A stretch of DNA of 64,000 nucleotides from Pseudomonas fluorescens (GTDB taxonomy: Bacteria; Pseudomonadota; Gammaproteobacteria; Pseudomonadales; Pseudomonadaceae): NCBI RefSeq assembly GCF_000802965.1, contig NZ_JSAK01000008.1:62001-126000 (forward strand), read 5' to 3'. Shown in pieces: positions 25,355 to 34,175 of this stretch. The notes under the pieces were generated by a model. The model made no database searches. It was not told the DNA's origin and worked only from the letters and a program-made list of their open reading frames with translations. Made by a program: the position numbers and the translations under genes. Every line of letters begins with the position of its first letter. The stretch's first letter is position 1.

Positions 25355-25675
25355 CTAGGCCAATATTTCCAAGCCATGTTTCTGGACAATGCTCAGCAGC
25401 TTCAATGCCATGCCACTGGGGTGTTTAGCCCCCGCTTCCCATTGCTTGACTGTGGAAGCGCTGGTGTTCAGGTAACGCGCAAACACCGGCTGACTGACAT
25501 TGTTGCGCTCGCGTAGCGCCTTGATCTGCTCCGCCGGAATCGCGTCAGGCACCGTTGCAAGACATGACTCGTCGAATTCGCGCATGGTCGCTTTGCTGAT
25601 CGCGCCGATGGCGTACAAGGCACTGGCCGATTCATGGATCGATTCCGCTACTTCACTTTTGAATTTTTTACTCAT
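25355..25675 (-). CDS. HigA-type antitoxin (second TA module)
   Basis: Antitoxin of 106 residues. An N-terminal toxin-binding part (MSKKFKSEVAESIHESASAL) precedes an XRE helix-turn-helix (IKALRERNNVSQPVFARYLN, then TSASTVKQWEAGAKHPSGMA). The start at 25675 gives the usual 8-nt overlap with the toxin gene; the Met five codons upstream is less likely. It is expected to neutralise the upstream toxin and repress the operon through the palindrome at 26044-26060. Confidence 0.87.
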   Translation of the reverse strand: MSKKFKSEVAESIHESASALYAIGAISKATMREFDESCLATVPDAIPAEQIKALRERNNVSQPVFARYLNTSASTVKQWEAGAKHPSGMALKLLSIVQKHGLEILA

Positions 25676-26024
25676 GATGTATCTCCACAAACTCCTTCAT
25701 ATCCAGCAAATGCTGGACTTCCCACTCAGCCAGCCCTCCATATGTCTTGGCCAACTCGCGTAAGTCAGTCAATTGCTTGGGACCAATATTGCTCTGGTCT
25801 TTCTTGGCATACAGAAACTGATAAACCCAGAAACGGCTGCCCTTGGCCAGGATAATCGAACGATGGCGATTGGCATTCAAACGCTTCTTCCACACCCCGC
25901 CCCCTAGATTGTCCGCCTGCCCATTGAGTGTTTCGGTGAATGCTTCCCGAAGCTCGTCATCACCAATCCAAGCCTTACCGGCCAGCACCGCAAAGCGCTT
26001 TGTCTTGAACAACCTTACTGACAT
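25668..26024 (-). CDS. RelE-like toxin (second TA module)
   Basis: Toxin of 118 residues in the RelE-like family formerly called DUF1044: MSVRLFKTKRFAVLAGKAWI at the start, GVWKKRLNANRHRS, then SRFWVYQFLYAKKDQSNI and LLDMKEFVEI at the end. Members act as mRNA interferases. ATG 26024 is chosen because GGAAGGG is just upstream; the longer frame to 26069 would translate the operator region. It is unrelated in sequence to the toxin at 12.7 kb. Confidence 0.85.
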   Translation of the reverse strand: MSVRLFKTKRFAVLAGKAWIGDDELREAFTETLNGQADNLGGGVWKKRLNANRHRSIILAKGSRFWVYQFLYAKKDQSNIGPKQLTDLRELAKTYGGLAEWEVQHLLDMKEFVEIHHE

Positions 26025-26043
26025 CGGCATCCCTTCCAAAAAC

Positions 26044-26060
26044 ATACCACCCAGTGGTAT
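26044..26060. promoter_or_regulatory. Palindromic operator of the second TA module
   Basis: Perfect 7-3-7 palindrome ATACCAC CCA GTGGTAT, 20 bp upstream of the toxin start. On the minus strand TTGAAA (-35) and TATACC (-10) are spaced by 16 bp, and the -10 lies at the edge of the palindrome. Probable site for autorepression by the XRE antitoxin. Confidence 0.7.
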
Positions 26061-26182
26061 AGATTTCAAAACCAGTTTTTCAATGGTTCACTGACACCGA
26101 CACTCCTTGCCGGCGCTATCTAAAAAACCACCAACTCAAGCGTTCCTCAAGCGCCGAAATACGTTTGGCAAAACCCAGCCAC

Positions 26183-26221
26183 AAAAAAACGCCCCACGCC
26201 AAAAGAATCAGGCCTGGGGCG
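26183..26221 (-). terminator. Terminator after the aminotransferase
   Basis: Minus-strand stem CGCCCCAGGCC / GGCGTGGGGCG (imperfect) followed by TTTTTTT. It lies 50 nt downstream of the stop at 26271. Confidence 0.75.
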
Positions 26222-26270
26222 ATGCGTTATACCGCGAGACGGTTCCGGAATTTGTGTAGGGCGCGTCTGA

Positions 26271-27553
26271 TCAGACGGCAATCCCTTTGCGGCACTGCAA
26301 TTGCGCGGTGCGCACACGGGAGAAGGCGCGGGCCAGGCGCAGGAGCATTTCGTCGATGTTGGCTTTGCTGACGGTCAATGCCGGGGTGAAGCGCAGACAA
26401 TCGGGTTGCGGAGCGTTGAGCAACAGGCCTTCGTACAAAGCCGCTTTGACTACAGCGCCCGCCGAATCGTCGGACAGCGTCAGCCCCCAAAGCAGCCCTT
26501 GACCGCGTAGTTCACCGTGGTCATAGCGATGGGACAACCGCTGCAAGCCTTCGCGCAGGTGCTGCGCGGATTCCTCGACATGTTCGATAAATCCCTTGTC
26601 CTGCACACTACCGAGTACAGCCAGACCTGCCGCCGTCATCAGTGCATTGCCGTGATGAGTGCCAGTCATTTCGCCCGTGTCGAAGCAACATGCCTTGCCT
26701 CGCGCCAGCAATGCCGCCAACGGCACGCCACCGCCCAACCCTTTGCCGAGCACGACGATATCTGCGCGCACGCCGTAGAACTGTTCCGCAAGCAAGGTGC
26801 CGCAGCGACCGATGCCGGTTTGCACTTCGTCGAAGATCAGCAGAATGCCCAGTTCACGACACAGACGCTCGACGCCTTTGAGGTAATGCGCCGTAGCCGG
26901 AATTACCCCGGCGTCGCTCTGGATCGGTTCGAGCATGATCGCGACGGTCTGCGCATCCACCGCCGCGTGCAACGCCGGAAGGTCGTTGAACGGCACATGG
27001 CTGAAGCCCGGAAGCTGCGGCTCGAATCGGTTGGTCAGCGTCGAACTGTCCGACGCCGAAATCGTCCCCAGACTACGACCATGACAGCCGTTATTGGCGA
27101 CGATGATCCGCGAAGCGCCGCCGCGATGCTGTTGGCCCCATTTACGCGCGAGTTTGATCGCCGCTTCGCAAGCTTCGCTACCTGTATTGAGCAAATACGC
27201 CTGGTCGCTTCCAGTGCTTGAACACAGGCGCTCGGCGAGGTTAAGCATGCCGCGGTTATGCAGGCCGAAGCCGGGATTGATCAACGACTGGGCCTGCGTC
27301 GAGATCGCGTCGACCAGTGTCTTGGGCTGTGGCCGAGGCTGTTTGCCCCGCCGCCCTGTGAGAAATCCAGATAGGCGCGGTCGTCACTGTCCCACAACCA
27401 TGAACCCTGACCGCGGACAAAAACCTGTTTCGGCCGCTCGACACCGGGCATCAGACACTCACTTGAAAGGTTGTCGTCCGTGGACGGAAAGAAAGCATCC
27501 TCCAGCAGATCATCCAGACTCGGAGAATGACGACGCAGGTTGAACAGATTCAT
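26271..27553 (-). pseudogene. Class III aminotransferase with a frameshift (PqqI-like context)
   Basis: PLP-dependent aminotransferase related to acetylornithine/ornithine aminotransferases. N-terminal codons run from ATG 27553 to about 27335; the frame then ends at TGA 27281. The rest (LVDAISTQAQSLINPGFGLH...) continues in another frame to 26271. Adding one base near 27332 restores a continuous 427-residue protein with IFDEVQTGIGRCG and VVLGKGLGGGVPL (PLP lysine). No slippery heptamer is seen, so this is a mutation or a base-call error. P. fluorescens B16 has an aminotransferase called pqqI linked to pqq. Confidence 0.85.
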
Positions 27554-27722
27554 GCGTTCATCCCTCGATTGAGGTTTTTTGCCTTACCTATGTAAACACC
27601 ATCGAAGCAAACGGTATTCATCGCGTTCTGTGGCCCTGTAAGCCTTGTGAATGCGGTTAGACTAGGCGCTGACACGGCGTTGAGCCATTTCGATTTCCGA
27701 GCATTTTCGATAACCATTACTT

Positions 27723-28652
27723 ATGGATTTCAAGCAACTGCGTTATTTCGTCGCGGTGTATGAAGAAGGTCATGTCGGCCGGGCTGCCGAGCGCCTCTCC
27801 ATCTCGCAACCGGCGCTGTCCCAGCAGATCCGTCACCTCGAACAAAACCTCGACGTGAGCCTTTTTGAACGCAGCAGTAAACGCCTGTTGCCGACCCTGG
27901 CGGCCCACACGCTTTACAACCACGCCCTGCCCTTGCTGGATGGATTGCAACGAGCACGCGAGGCACTGGGCAACTTCAAGGGGCAAGCGTTGCGCACGCT
28001 GGCCATTGGCGTGTTGCAAACGGTGCATACCAGCCTGGTGCCGCAGATGCTCGAACGGGTGCGCAAGGCGCAACCGCATCTGGTGGTGCAAATCTATGAA
28101 TTGACGGGCCTGGAGATTGAGCGTCGACTGCTCAATGGCTCGCTGGACATCGGCATCAGCTACCTGCCGCCAAGGCAACCGGGGCTGCATGGTGTGATGT
28201 TGTACGAAGACGAGTTGACCCTGGTCATCCCGGCGGACCATCCACTGCGGGAATTCAAGAAAGTGTCCATGAGTCAGGCGGCCGAGTTGCCGATGTTGCT
28301 GCTGGGCGAAGAGTTTCAAGTGCGGCAGATTTGGCAATCGCAGTTGGCCAACCTCGGGCGACGGCCGCAGGTCCAGGCCGAACTGAACAACATGGCCGGG
28401 ATTCTCGACAGCTTGCCGCACACACGGTTGGCGACTGTGCTACCTGGTCGCTCGCAAAAGGCGCATGGCAATGAAGATCTGCTGTGGAAACCCCTGAGCG
28501 AACCGCGGGTGCCGTTGAAAGTCGGATTGGTGTGTCGCGATGTGCAACGGCAACAGGCCTCATTGGCGTTGTTGCAGACATTGCTGGAGGAAGTGATGAA
28601 TCGGCCTGATGAGCGCTTGAACAGCCCGCCGGCGCTGGATGGGCTGAGCTGA
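27723..28652 (+). CDS. LysR-family transcriptional regulator
   Basis: Regulator of 309 residues with an N-terminal winged helix (MDFKQLRYFVAVYEEGHVGR, then AAERLSISQPALSQQIRHLE) and a LysR substrate-binding domain in the CynR/CbbR-like style. Divergent from the aminotransferase with 169 bp between, so it may control that gene. The length is normal, and a CCCCGC/GCGGGG hairpin at 28674-28696 follows. The effector is unknown. Confidence 0.9.
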   Translation: MDFKQLRYFVAVYEEGHVGRAAERLSISQPALSQQIRHLEQNLDVSLFERSSKRLLPTLAAHTLYNHALPLLDGLQRAREALGNFKGQALRTLAIGVLQTVHTSLVPQMLERVRKAQPHLVVQIYELTGLEIERRLLNGSLDIGISYLPPRQPGLHGVMLYEDELTLVIPADHPLREFKKVSMSQAAELPMLLLGEEFQVRQIWQSQLANLGRRPQVQAELNNMAGILDSLPHTRLATVLPGRSQKAHGNEDLLWKPLSEPRVPLKVGLVCRDVQRQQASLALLQTLLEEVMNRPDERLNSPPALDGLS

Positions 28653-28673
28653 ATACTTTTTCGCAGGCATAAG

Positions 28674-28696
28674 AAAACCCCGCCGAAGCGGGGCTT
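28674..28696 (+). terminator. Hairpin after the LysR gene
   Basis: Stem CCCCGC / GCGGGG with loop CGAA and a weak CTTTG tail. A weak intrinsic terminator. Confidence 0.5.
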
Positions 28697-28842
28697 TGCA
28701 GACTGTTTCCCTGACATCCATTTCACTCCGCCACCCTGGCAGAATCCTACGTGTCCGTGTTGTTGCTTTGCGCTTCCTGCGCTACGTCCATGTGAAGTAG
28801 ATTAGCCGTGGATCCAATCTGCTTCTATGGGAGAACAGCAGC

Positions 28843-28872
28843 ACGTCATGTAAGAGAATGCTTACATGACGT
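28843..28872. repeat. Perfect 12-bp inverted repeat beyond the fadE gene
   Basis: ACGTCATGTAAG and its exact complement CTTACATGACGT flank AGAATG. It ends eight bases from the acyl-CoA dehydrogenase stop. No T run follows on either strand, so it is not an ordinary terminator. Confidence 0.8.
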
Positions 28873-28879
28873 TACATTG

Positions 28880-30658
28880 TCAGAACTGTGCGGCGTCCAG
28901 TAGGAACAGCGACTCGCTACCGGCTTTCACCGACGCGCTCAACGAGTGAATCCGCGGCAGCAGGCGAGCGAAATAGAACCGCGCGGTACCCAGTTTGCTC
29001 GCGTAGAAATCGTCCTGCCCTTCTTTGCCGAAAGCCGCTTTGGCCATCAGTGCCCACATGTAAGCGTAAGCCGTGTAACCGAACGCTTGCAGATACTCGA
29101 CCGACGCCGCGCCGATTTCATTCGGGTTGGATTTGGCCCGATCCAGCAGCCACGCAGTCAGTTCGTCGAGGGTGGTGACGGCATCGTTCAGTGGCTTGGT
29201 GAACTCCGCCAGGTCAGCGCTCGCGGTGGCGGTGAAGTGACGAATTTCGTCAGCGAACAGGTTGTAGAACGCACCGCCGGTGCCGACGATCTTGCGACCC
29301 ACCAGGTCCAGCGCCTGAATGCCGTTGGTGCCTTCGTAGATCTGAGTAATGCGCACGTCGCGTACCAGTTGCTCCTGGCCCCACTCACGGATGTAACCGT
29401 GACCGCCGAACACCTGCTGGCCGTGAACGGTGGTTTCCAGACCCAGGTCGGTCAGGAACGCCTTGGCCACTGGCGTCAACAACGCCACCAGATCTTCCGC
29501 GCGTTTGCGGGTGGTGGCGTCTTCGCTGAACTTGGCGGTGTCCAGTTGCATGGCCACGTAAGTCGAAAAGGCACGACCGCCTTCGTTCGAAGCTTTCATG
29601 GTCAGCAGCATGCGACGCACGTCCGGGTGGACGATGATCGGATCGGCCACTTTGTCCTTGTTCTGCGCGCCAGTTGGCGAACGGCTTTGCAGACGATCAC
29701 GAGCGTATTCAACAGCGTTCTGATACGAGCGCTCGCCGGTCGCCAGACCCTGGATACCGACACCCAGACGCTCGTAGTTCATCATGGTGAACATCGCCGC
29801 CAGGCCTTTGTTCGGCTCGCCGACCAGATAACCCACCGCTTCATCGAAGTTCATCACGCAAGTGGCGGACGCCTGGATGCCCATTTTGTGTTCGATCGAG
29901 CCACAGTTGGCCGGGTTACGCGCGCCCAGGCTGCCATCGGCGTTGACCATGAACTTCGGCACCAGGAACAGCGAAATACCCTTCGGACCGGCCGGTGCGT
30001 CTGGCAGTTTGGCCAGCACCAGGTGAATGATGTTTTCAGTCAGGTCGTGTTCGCCACCGGTGATGAAGATCTTGGTGCCGCTGACCTTGTAGGAACCGTC
30101 GGCCTGAGGCTCGGCCTTGGTGCGGATGATGCCCAGGTCGGTGCCGGCGTGTGGCTCGGTCAGGCACATGGAACCGGCCCAGACACCGGCGTACATGTTC
30201 GGCAGGTACGCGGCCTTCAGTTCTTCGCTGGCGTGGGCGTTGATCGACAGACATGCGCCGGCGGTCAGCATCGGATACAGACCGAACGATAGGCTGGCCG
30301 AGTTGACCATTTCTTCGACCTGCGCCGAAACCGCCTTGGGCATGCCCATGCCGCCGTAGGCTGGATCGCCACCGACGCCGACCCAGCCGCCTTCAGCGTA
30401 AGTCTGATAAGCCTGTGGGAAACCTGCCGGCGTGGTGACGGCACCGTCCGCCCAGTGGCAACCTTCTTCGTCAGCCGCACGGCTCAGGGGTGCGATGCTT
30501 TTGCTGGTGACCTTGCCGGCTTCTTCAAGAATGGCTTCGACGGTTTGCGCATCAACGGTCTCAGCCAGTGCAGGCAACTCGGCCCAGAGTTTGGCGACCT
30601 CGAAAACTTCATTGAGGACGAAGCGCATATCGCGCAGGGGCGCTTTGTAGTCAGCCAT
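28880..30658 (-). CDS. Acyl-CoA dehydrogenase (PA0508/FadE2-like)
   Basis: Flavoenzyme of 592 residues that oxidises acyl-CoA to trans-2-enoyl-CoA in fatty-acid degradation. It is the long form with an N-terminal extension ([20 protein letters not shown]) and a C-terminal helical domain of the acetyl-CoA dehydrogenase C-terminal type. Conserved parts include [28 protein letters not shown] and FGGHGYIREWGQEQLVRDVR. By length, order and position beyond bio genes it corresponds to P. aeruginosa PA0508. The chain-length preference cannot be read from sequence. Confidence 0.9.
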   Translation of the reverse strand: MADYKAPLRDMRFVLNEVFEVAKLWAELPALAETVDAQTVEAILEEAGKVTSKSIAPLSRAADEEGCHWADGAVTTPAGFPQAYQTYAEGGWVGVGGDPAYGGMGMPKAVSAQVEEMVNSASLSFGLYPMLTAGACLSINAHASEELKAAYLPNMYAGVWAGSMCLTEPHAGTDLGIIRTKAEPQADGSYKVSGTKIFITGGEHDLTENIIHLVLAKLPDAPAGPKGISLFLVPKFMVNADGSLGARNPANCGSIEHKMGIQASATCVMNFDEAVGYLVGEPNKGLAAMFTMMNYERLGVGIQGLATGERSYQNAVEYARDRLQSRSPTGAQNKDKVADPIIVHPDVRRMLLTMKASNEGGRAFSTYVAMQLDTAKFSEDATTRKRAEDLVALLTPVAKAFLTDLGLETTVHGQQVFGGHGYIREWGQEQLVRDVRITQIYEGTNGIQALDLVGRKIVGTGGAFYNLFADEIRHFTATASADLAEFTKPLNDAVTTLDELTAWLLDRAKSNPNEIGAASVEYLQAFGYTAYAYMWALMAKAAFGKEGQDDFYASKLGTARFYFARLLPRIHSLSASVKAGSESLFLLDAAQF

Positions 30659-30797
30659 GGCAAACCTCGCAAGATCTAAACAGGTGATTCATAGGAATTG
30701 TGTTTTCGTTGGGCCCGAGTGTAACCCAACAACTTTTGCGACACATAGGGTCAGCCAGTGACCGTTTTGTAATGTTTGGTCACTGACTATTTAGTCA

Positions 30798-30824
30798 TAA
30801 AAAAAGCCCGCAGTTACGCGAGCT
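30798..30824 (-). terminator. Terminator after the second acyl-CoA dehydrogenase
   Basis: Minus-strand stem AGCTCGCG / TGCGGGCT with a mismatch, followed by TTTTTTT. Directly downstream of the stop at 30849. Confidence 0.7.
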
Positions 30825-30848
30825 TCCTTTGTGATTCATTTCAAAAGA

Positions 30849-32651
30849 CTAAAGCGCGAACAACTCCGCTGGCAGCGTCATCAGGCAATCGCTGCCTGCC
30901 TCGATTGCTGCCCGATGAGCGGCAGTACGTGGTAGCAAACGCTTGAAGTAAAACTCGCCTGTCGCCAGTTTAGCCTTATAGAAATCGGCATCACCGCTGC
31001 CCGAATCCAACTGAGCCTGCGCCACCAACGCCATGCGCAACCACAAGTAGCCGAGGATGATGTAACCGCTGTACATCAGGTAATCAACCGACGCGGCGCC
31101 CACTTCATCCGGATTTTTCATCGCGGCCATGCCGACTTTGGTGGTCAGCTCGCCCCACTGCTGATTCAGCTCATTAAGTTGCGCCACATAACTGGCCAAC
31201 TGCGGATGCTCAGCGTTCGCCGCACAAAACTTGTGAACGACTTTGGTGAAGCCGCGCAGCAGTTTGCCCTGACTGCCGAGCACTTTACGCCCAAGCAAGT
31301 CCAGCGCCTGAATGCCGTTGGTGCCCTCGTAAATCGGTGCGATCCGGCAGTCGCGAACCAGTTGTTCCATGCCCCATTCACGAATAAAGCCGTGGCCACC
31401 GAACACCTGCATGCCGTGGTTCGTTACCTCCAGACCGGTCTCCGTCATGAAGGCTTTGCAGATTGGCGTCAGGAACGCCAGCAAGTCTTCAGCGTCCTGG
31501 CGCGCCGTTTCATCCGCGCTCAAGTGCGCAACGTCCAGCAACTGCGCAGTGAAGTAAGTGAGCGCGCGATTGCCTTCGTTGAAGGCTTTCATGGTCAGCA
31601 GCATCCGCCGCACATCCGGATGCACGATGATCGGGTCGGCGGCTTTCTCCGGCGCTTTCGGGCCGGTCAGAGAGCGCATCTGCAAGCGGTCGTTGGCGTA
31701 TTTTATCGCGCCCTGGAAACTCGCCTCGCCCAGACACAAACCCTGCATGCCGGTACCCAGGCGTGCATGGTTCATCATGGTGAACATGCAGTTCAGGCCC
31801 TTGTTCGGTTCACCGATCAAAAAGCCCTTGGCCCCGTCAAAGTTCAGCACGCAAGTGGCCGACGCCTTGATGCCCATCTTGTGCTCGATCGAGCCGCAGG
31901 AAACGCCATTGCGCTCACCCGCTTCACCTTCGGCGTCGGGCAGGAACTTGGGCACGATAAACAGCGAAATGCCTTTGGTCCCGGCGGGTGCGTCCGGCAG
32001 TTTCGCCAGTACCAGGTGAATGATGTTGGCACTCATGTCGTGCTCGCCGGCCGAGATGAAAATCTTGCTGCCGGAGATCGCGTAACTGCCGTCGGCCTGA
32101 GGCACGGCGCGGGTTTTGATGATGCCCAGGTCGGTACCGCAATGGGCTTCGGTCAGGCACATGGTGCCGGTCCATTGGCCGGCGGTGAGTTTGCTCAGGT
32201 AAGTTTGTTTCTGTTCTTCGGTGCCATGGGCGTGAATCGCCGACATGGCGCCGTGAGTCAGGCCCGGATACATGCCCCAGGAAGTGTTGCTGGAACCGAC
32301 CATTTCGCTGATGACCAGTCCCAGTGAGCTCGGCAGCCCCTGACCACCGTATGCAGGATCAGCCGCCAGACCATGCCAGCCGCCCTCAACGTACTGTGCG
32401 AAAGCCTGCTTGAAGCCTGTAGGCGTTGTTACTACGCCGTTGTCGAAATGGCAGCCTTCTTCGTCACCGCTGCGGTTCAGCGGGGCCAGAACGTTCTCAC
32501 AGAATTTCGCGCCTTCTTCGAGGATCGCACTGACCATGTCCGGGCTGGCGTCAGTAGCCCCCAGCGCCGCGTAGTTGCCGTGAAAATCGAAGACTTGGTC
32601 GATCAGAAAGCGCATGTCGCGCAGGGGAGCTTTGTACTCGGGCATGGTCAT
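30849..32651 (-). CDS. Acyl-CoA dehydrogenase (PA0507-like)
   Basis: Paralogue of the neighbouring dehydrogenases, 600 residues. It has the same architecture: N-terminal extension (YKAPLRDMRFLIDQVFDFHG), central acyl-CoA dehydrogenase core with CLTEAHCGTDLGIIKTRA and [36 protein letters not shown], and a C-terminal helical domain. It has its own terminator and 79 nt from the GGDEF gene upstream, so it may be transcribed separately. Probably acts in beta-oxidation; the substrate range is unknown. Confidence 0.9.
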   Translation of the reverse strand: MTMPEYKAPLRDMRFLIDQVFDFHGNYAALGATDASPDMVSAILEEGAKFCENVLAPLNRSGDEEGCHFDNGVVTTPTGFKQAFAQYVEGGWHGLAADPAYGGQGLPSSLGLVISEMVGSSNTSWGMYPGLTHGAMSAIHAHGTEEQKQTYLSKLTAGQWTGTMCLTEAHCGTDLGIIKTRAVPQADGSYAISGSKIFISAGEHDMSANIIHLVLAKLPDAPAGTKGISLFIVPKFLPDAEGEAGERNGVSCGSIEHKMGIKASATCVLNFDGAKGFLIGEPNKGLNCMFTMMNHARLGTGMQGLCLGEASFQGAIKYANDRLQMRSLTGPKAPEKAADPIIVHPDVRRMLLTMKAFNEGNRALTYFTAQLLDVAHLSADETARQDAEDLLAFLTPICKAFMTETGLEVTNHGMQVFGGHGFIREWGMEQLVRDCRIAPIYEGTNGIQALDLLGRKVLGSQGKLLRGFTKVVHKFCAANAEHPQLASYVAQLNELNQQWGELTTKVGMAAMKNPDEVGAASVDYLMYSGYIILGYLWLRMALVAQAQLDSGSGDADFYKAKLATGEFYFKRLLPRTAAHRAAIEAGSDCLMTLPAELFAL

Positions 32652-32730
32652 TCTCCGTCAGCAGATTGCTCCAACCTACTGCCGGTGACCACACCCCACA
32701 ATCACAGTCCAGACGCTGAATGCGCCATCA

Positions 32731-34059
32731 TCACTCAACCGTAGCGGCGTCCATCCGAACAGCGCCCCGGCGGTTCTGACCGAACGCCATCACGCAGTTT
32801 CGCCCGGCGCCTTTGGCGCTGTAGAGCGCCTGGTCGGCGGACTTGAGCACTTCTTCGGGCGTGCGTTGTTCAAGGCGTTCGGCAACGCCGATACTGACGG
32901 TGACCGACACGCTCGAAGCATGTGAACCGGAGCGACGCTGCCGACCCTGACTATCATCCTGCGGGCGGCTGTCCTGATTACGCAGGTGGATGTTGTAGGT
33001 CGCGATGGATTCGCGGATGACTTCCAAGTGCGGCATGCACTCTTCGAGGGTCTTTCCTGCAAACACCAAGGCAAATTCCTCGCCGCCGTAGCGATACGCC
33101 TTACCGCCACCGCCGATTTTCGACAGCTTGCTGGCGACCAGTCGCAGCACCTGGTCGCCGACGTCGTGACCGTGGGTGTCGTTGAATTTCTTGAAGTGGT
33201 CGACGTCGCTCATGGCCAACACATAATTGCGCCCCAATCGCTGCATGCGCTCGTTCAAGGCGCGGCGACCCGGCAGACCGGTCAGCTCATCACGGAAGGC
33301 CATTTGATAAGCCTCGTGGGCCACGGCTGCAGCGATCATCAGCATCACCTGGCTGCACATGATGTTCAGAGTGAACGGCAGGATGAAGGTTTTCGGCAAC
33401 ATCCAGAACAACCCGAGTAACCCGACCAATTGCGCGGCATGCAGCGGTCGCGGGTTGCGCCAATACTGGTACGCCAGCAACAGGAACGCAGCGATGAACA
33501 CCGGGTAGGACAACTGGATCAGACTCATCCACGCGCCGTGCAATGCCGGCCAGCGGATCTCCGACAGCCAAATCAGTAACGGCTGGGGATAACTTTGCTC
33601 AAGCCCCAACGCCACGCTGCCCACTGCCAGCAACACGGCGAAGCGCGCCACCATGTCCTGGAACAGATGCGTACGCTCCTGCCACGCCGCGAATACGCCA
33701 AACAACAGTGGCAACAACAGGCAACACAGGTGAAAGACCACCGCGGCGTCTTCGCGCACCTTGCCGTTATCGCGGTAATAGTCGGTCTGGGTGTCGAGCA
33801 GGAAGTAGGCGATGTACACCGTGACCATCAGAAAAAGCTCACGCTGACGTCGGTAAACCGCACAGTAAGCACCACCGAGCAACAGCACCAGGGTTGGCAG
33901 CACGTTGAACAGCGACGTGAAGAACACATTCAGATCCTTGACGTACGCAGCCGCAAGGCCCGCCAGCAACAGCAGCAACGACGGCAGGAAATGACTGAAA
34001 CGTACAGCGGAAGAACGCGGCAAGGGTAAAGCTCCGACCGTCATAGCAATTGATGGCAT
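32731..34059 (-). CDS. Membrane-bound diguanylate cyclase (GGDEF)
   Basis: Predicted inner-membrane protein of about 442 residues. About seven or eight hydrophobic helices in the first 250 residues (LPSLLLLLAGLAAAY, LPTLVLLLGGAYCAVY and others) precede a GGDEF domain with the active-site motif GGEEF (YRYGGEEFALVF) and substrate site FKKFNDTHGHDVGDQVL. Expected to make cyclic-di-GMP from GTP. A linker of about 20 residues rich in Gln, Arg and Ser interrupts the domain near its end (RNQDSRPQDDSQGRQRR). Several starts are possible between 34071 and 34044. Confidence 0.88.
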   Translation of the reverse strand: MPSIAMTVGALPLPRSSAVRFSHFLPSLLLLLAGLAAAYVKDLNVFFTSLFNVLPTLVLLLGGAYCAVYRRQRELFLMVTVYIAYFLLDTQTDYYRDNGKVREDAAVVFHLCCLLLPLLFGVFAAWQERTHLFQDMVARFAVLLAVGSVALGLEQSYPQPLLIWLSEIRWPALHGAWMSLIQLSYPVFIAAFLLLAYQYWRNPRPLHAAQLVGLLGLFWMLPKTFILPFTLNIMCSQVMLMIAAAVAHEAYQMAFRDELTGLPGRRALNERMQRLGRNYVLAMSDVDHFKKFNDTHGHDVGDQVLRLVASKLSKIGGGGKAYRYGGEEFALVFAGKTLEECMPHLEVIRESIATYNIHLRNQDSRPQDDSQGRQRRSGSHASSVSVTVSIGVAERLEQRTPEEVLKSADQALYSAKGAGRNCVMAFGQNRRGAVRMDAATVE

Positions 34060-34175
34060 TGTGCCCATCACTTTAACGGCAGAACGCCTGATTTGCTGAG
34101 CGTTTTGCTGAGGTATTTTTTAAAACGGCGTCGCTGGCGTATTCAGGGTCGCCAGCGACGCGAGGGGATAGCTCG

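Noticed and set aside
26271..27553. Programmed frameshift in the aminotransferase
   Set aside because: No X-XXY-YYZ slippery heptamer or downstream pseudoknot is seen at the break; a mutation or base error is simpler.
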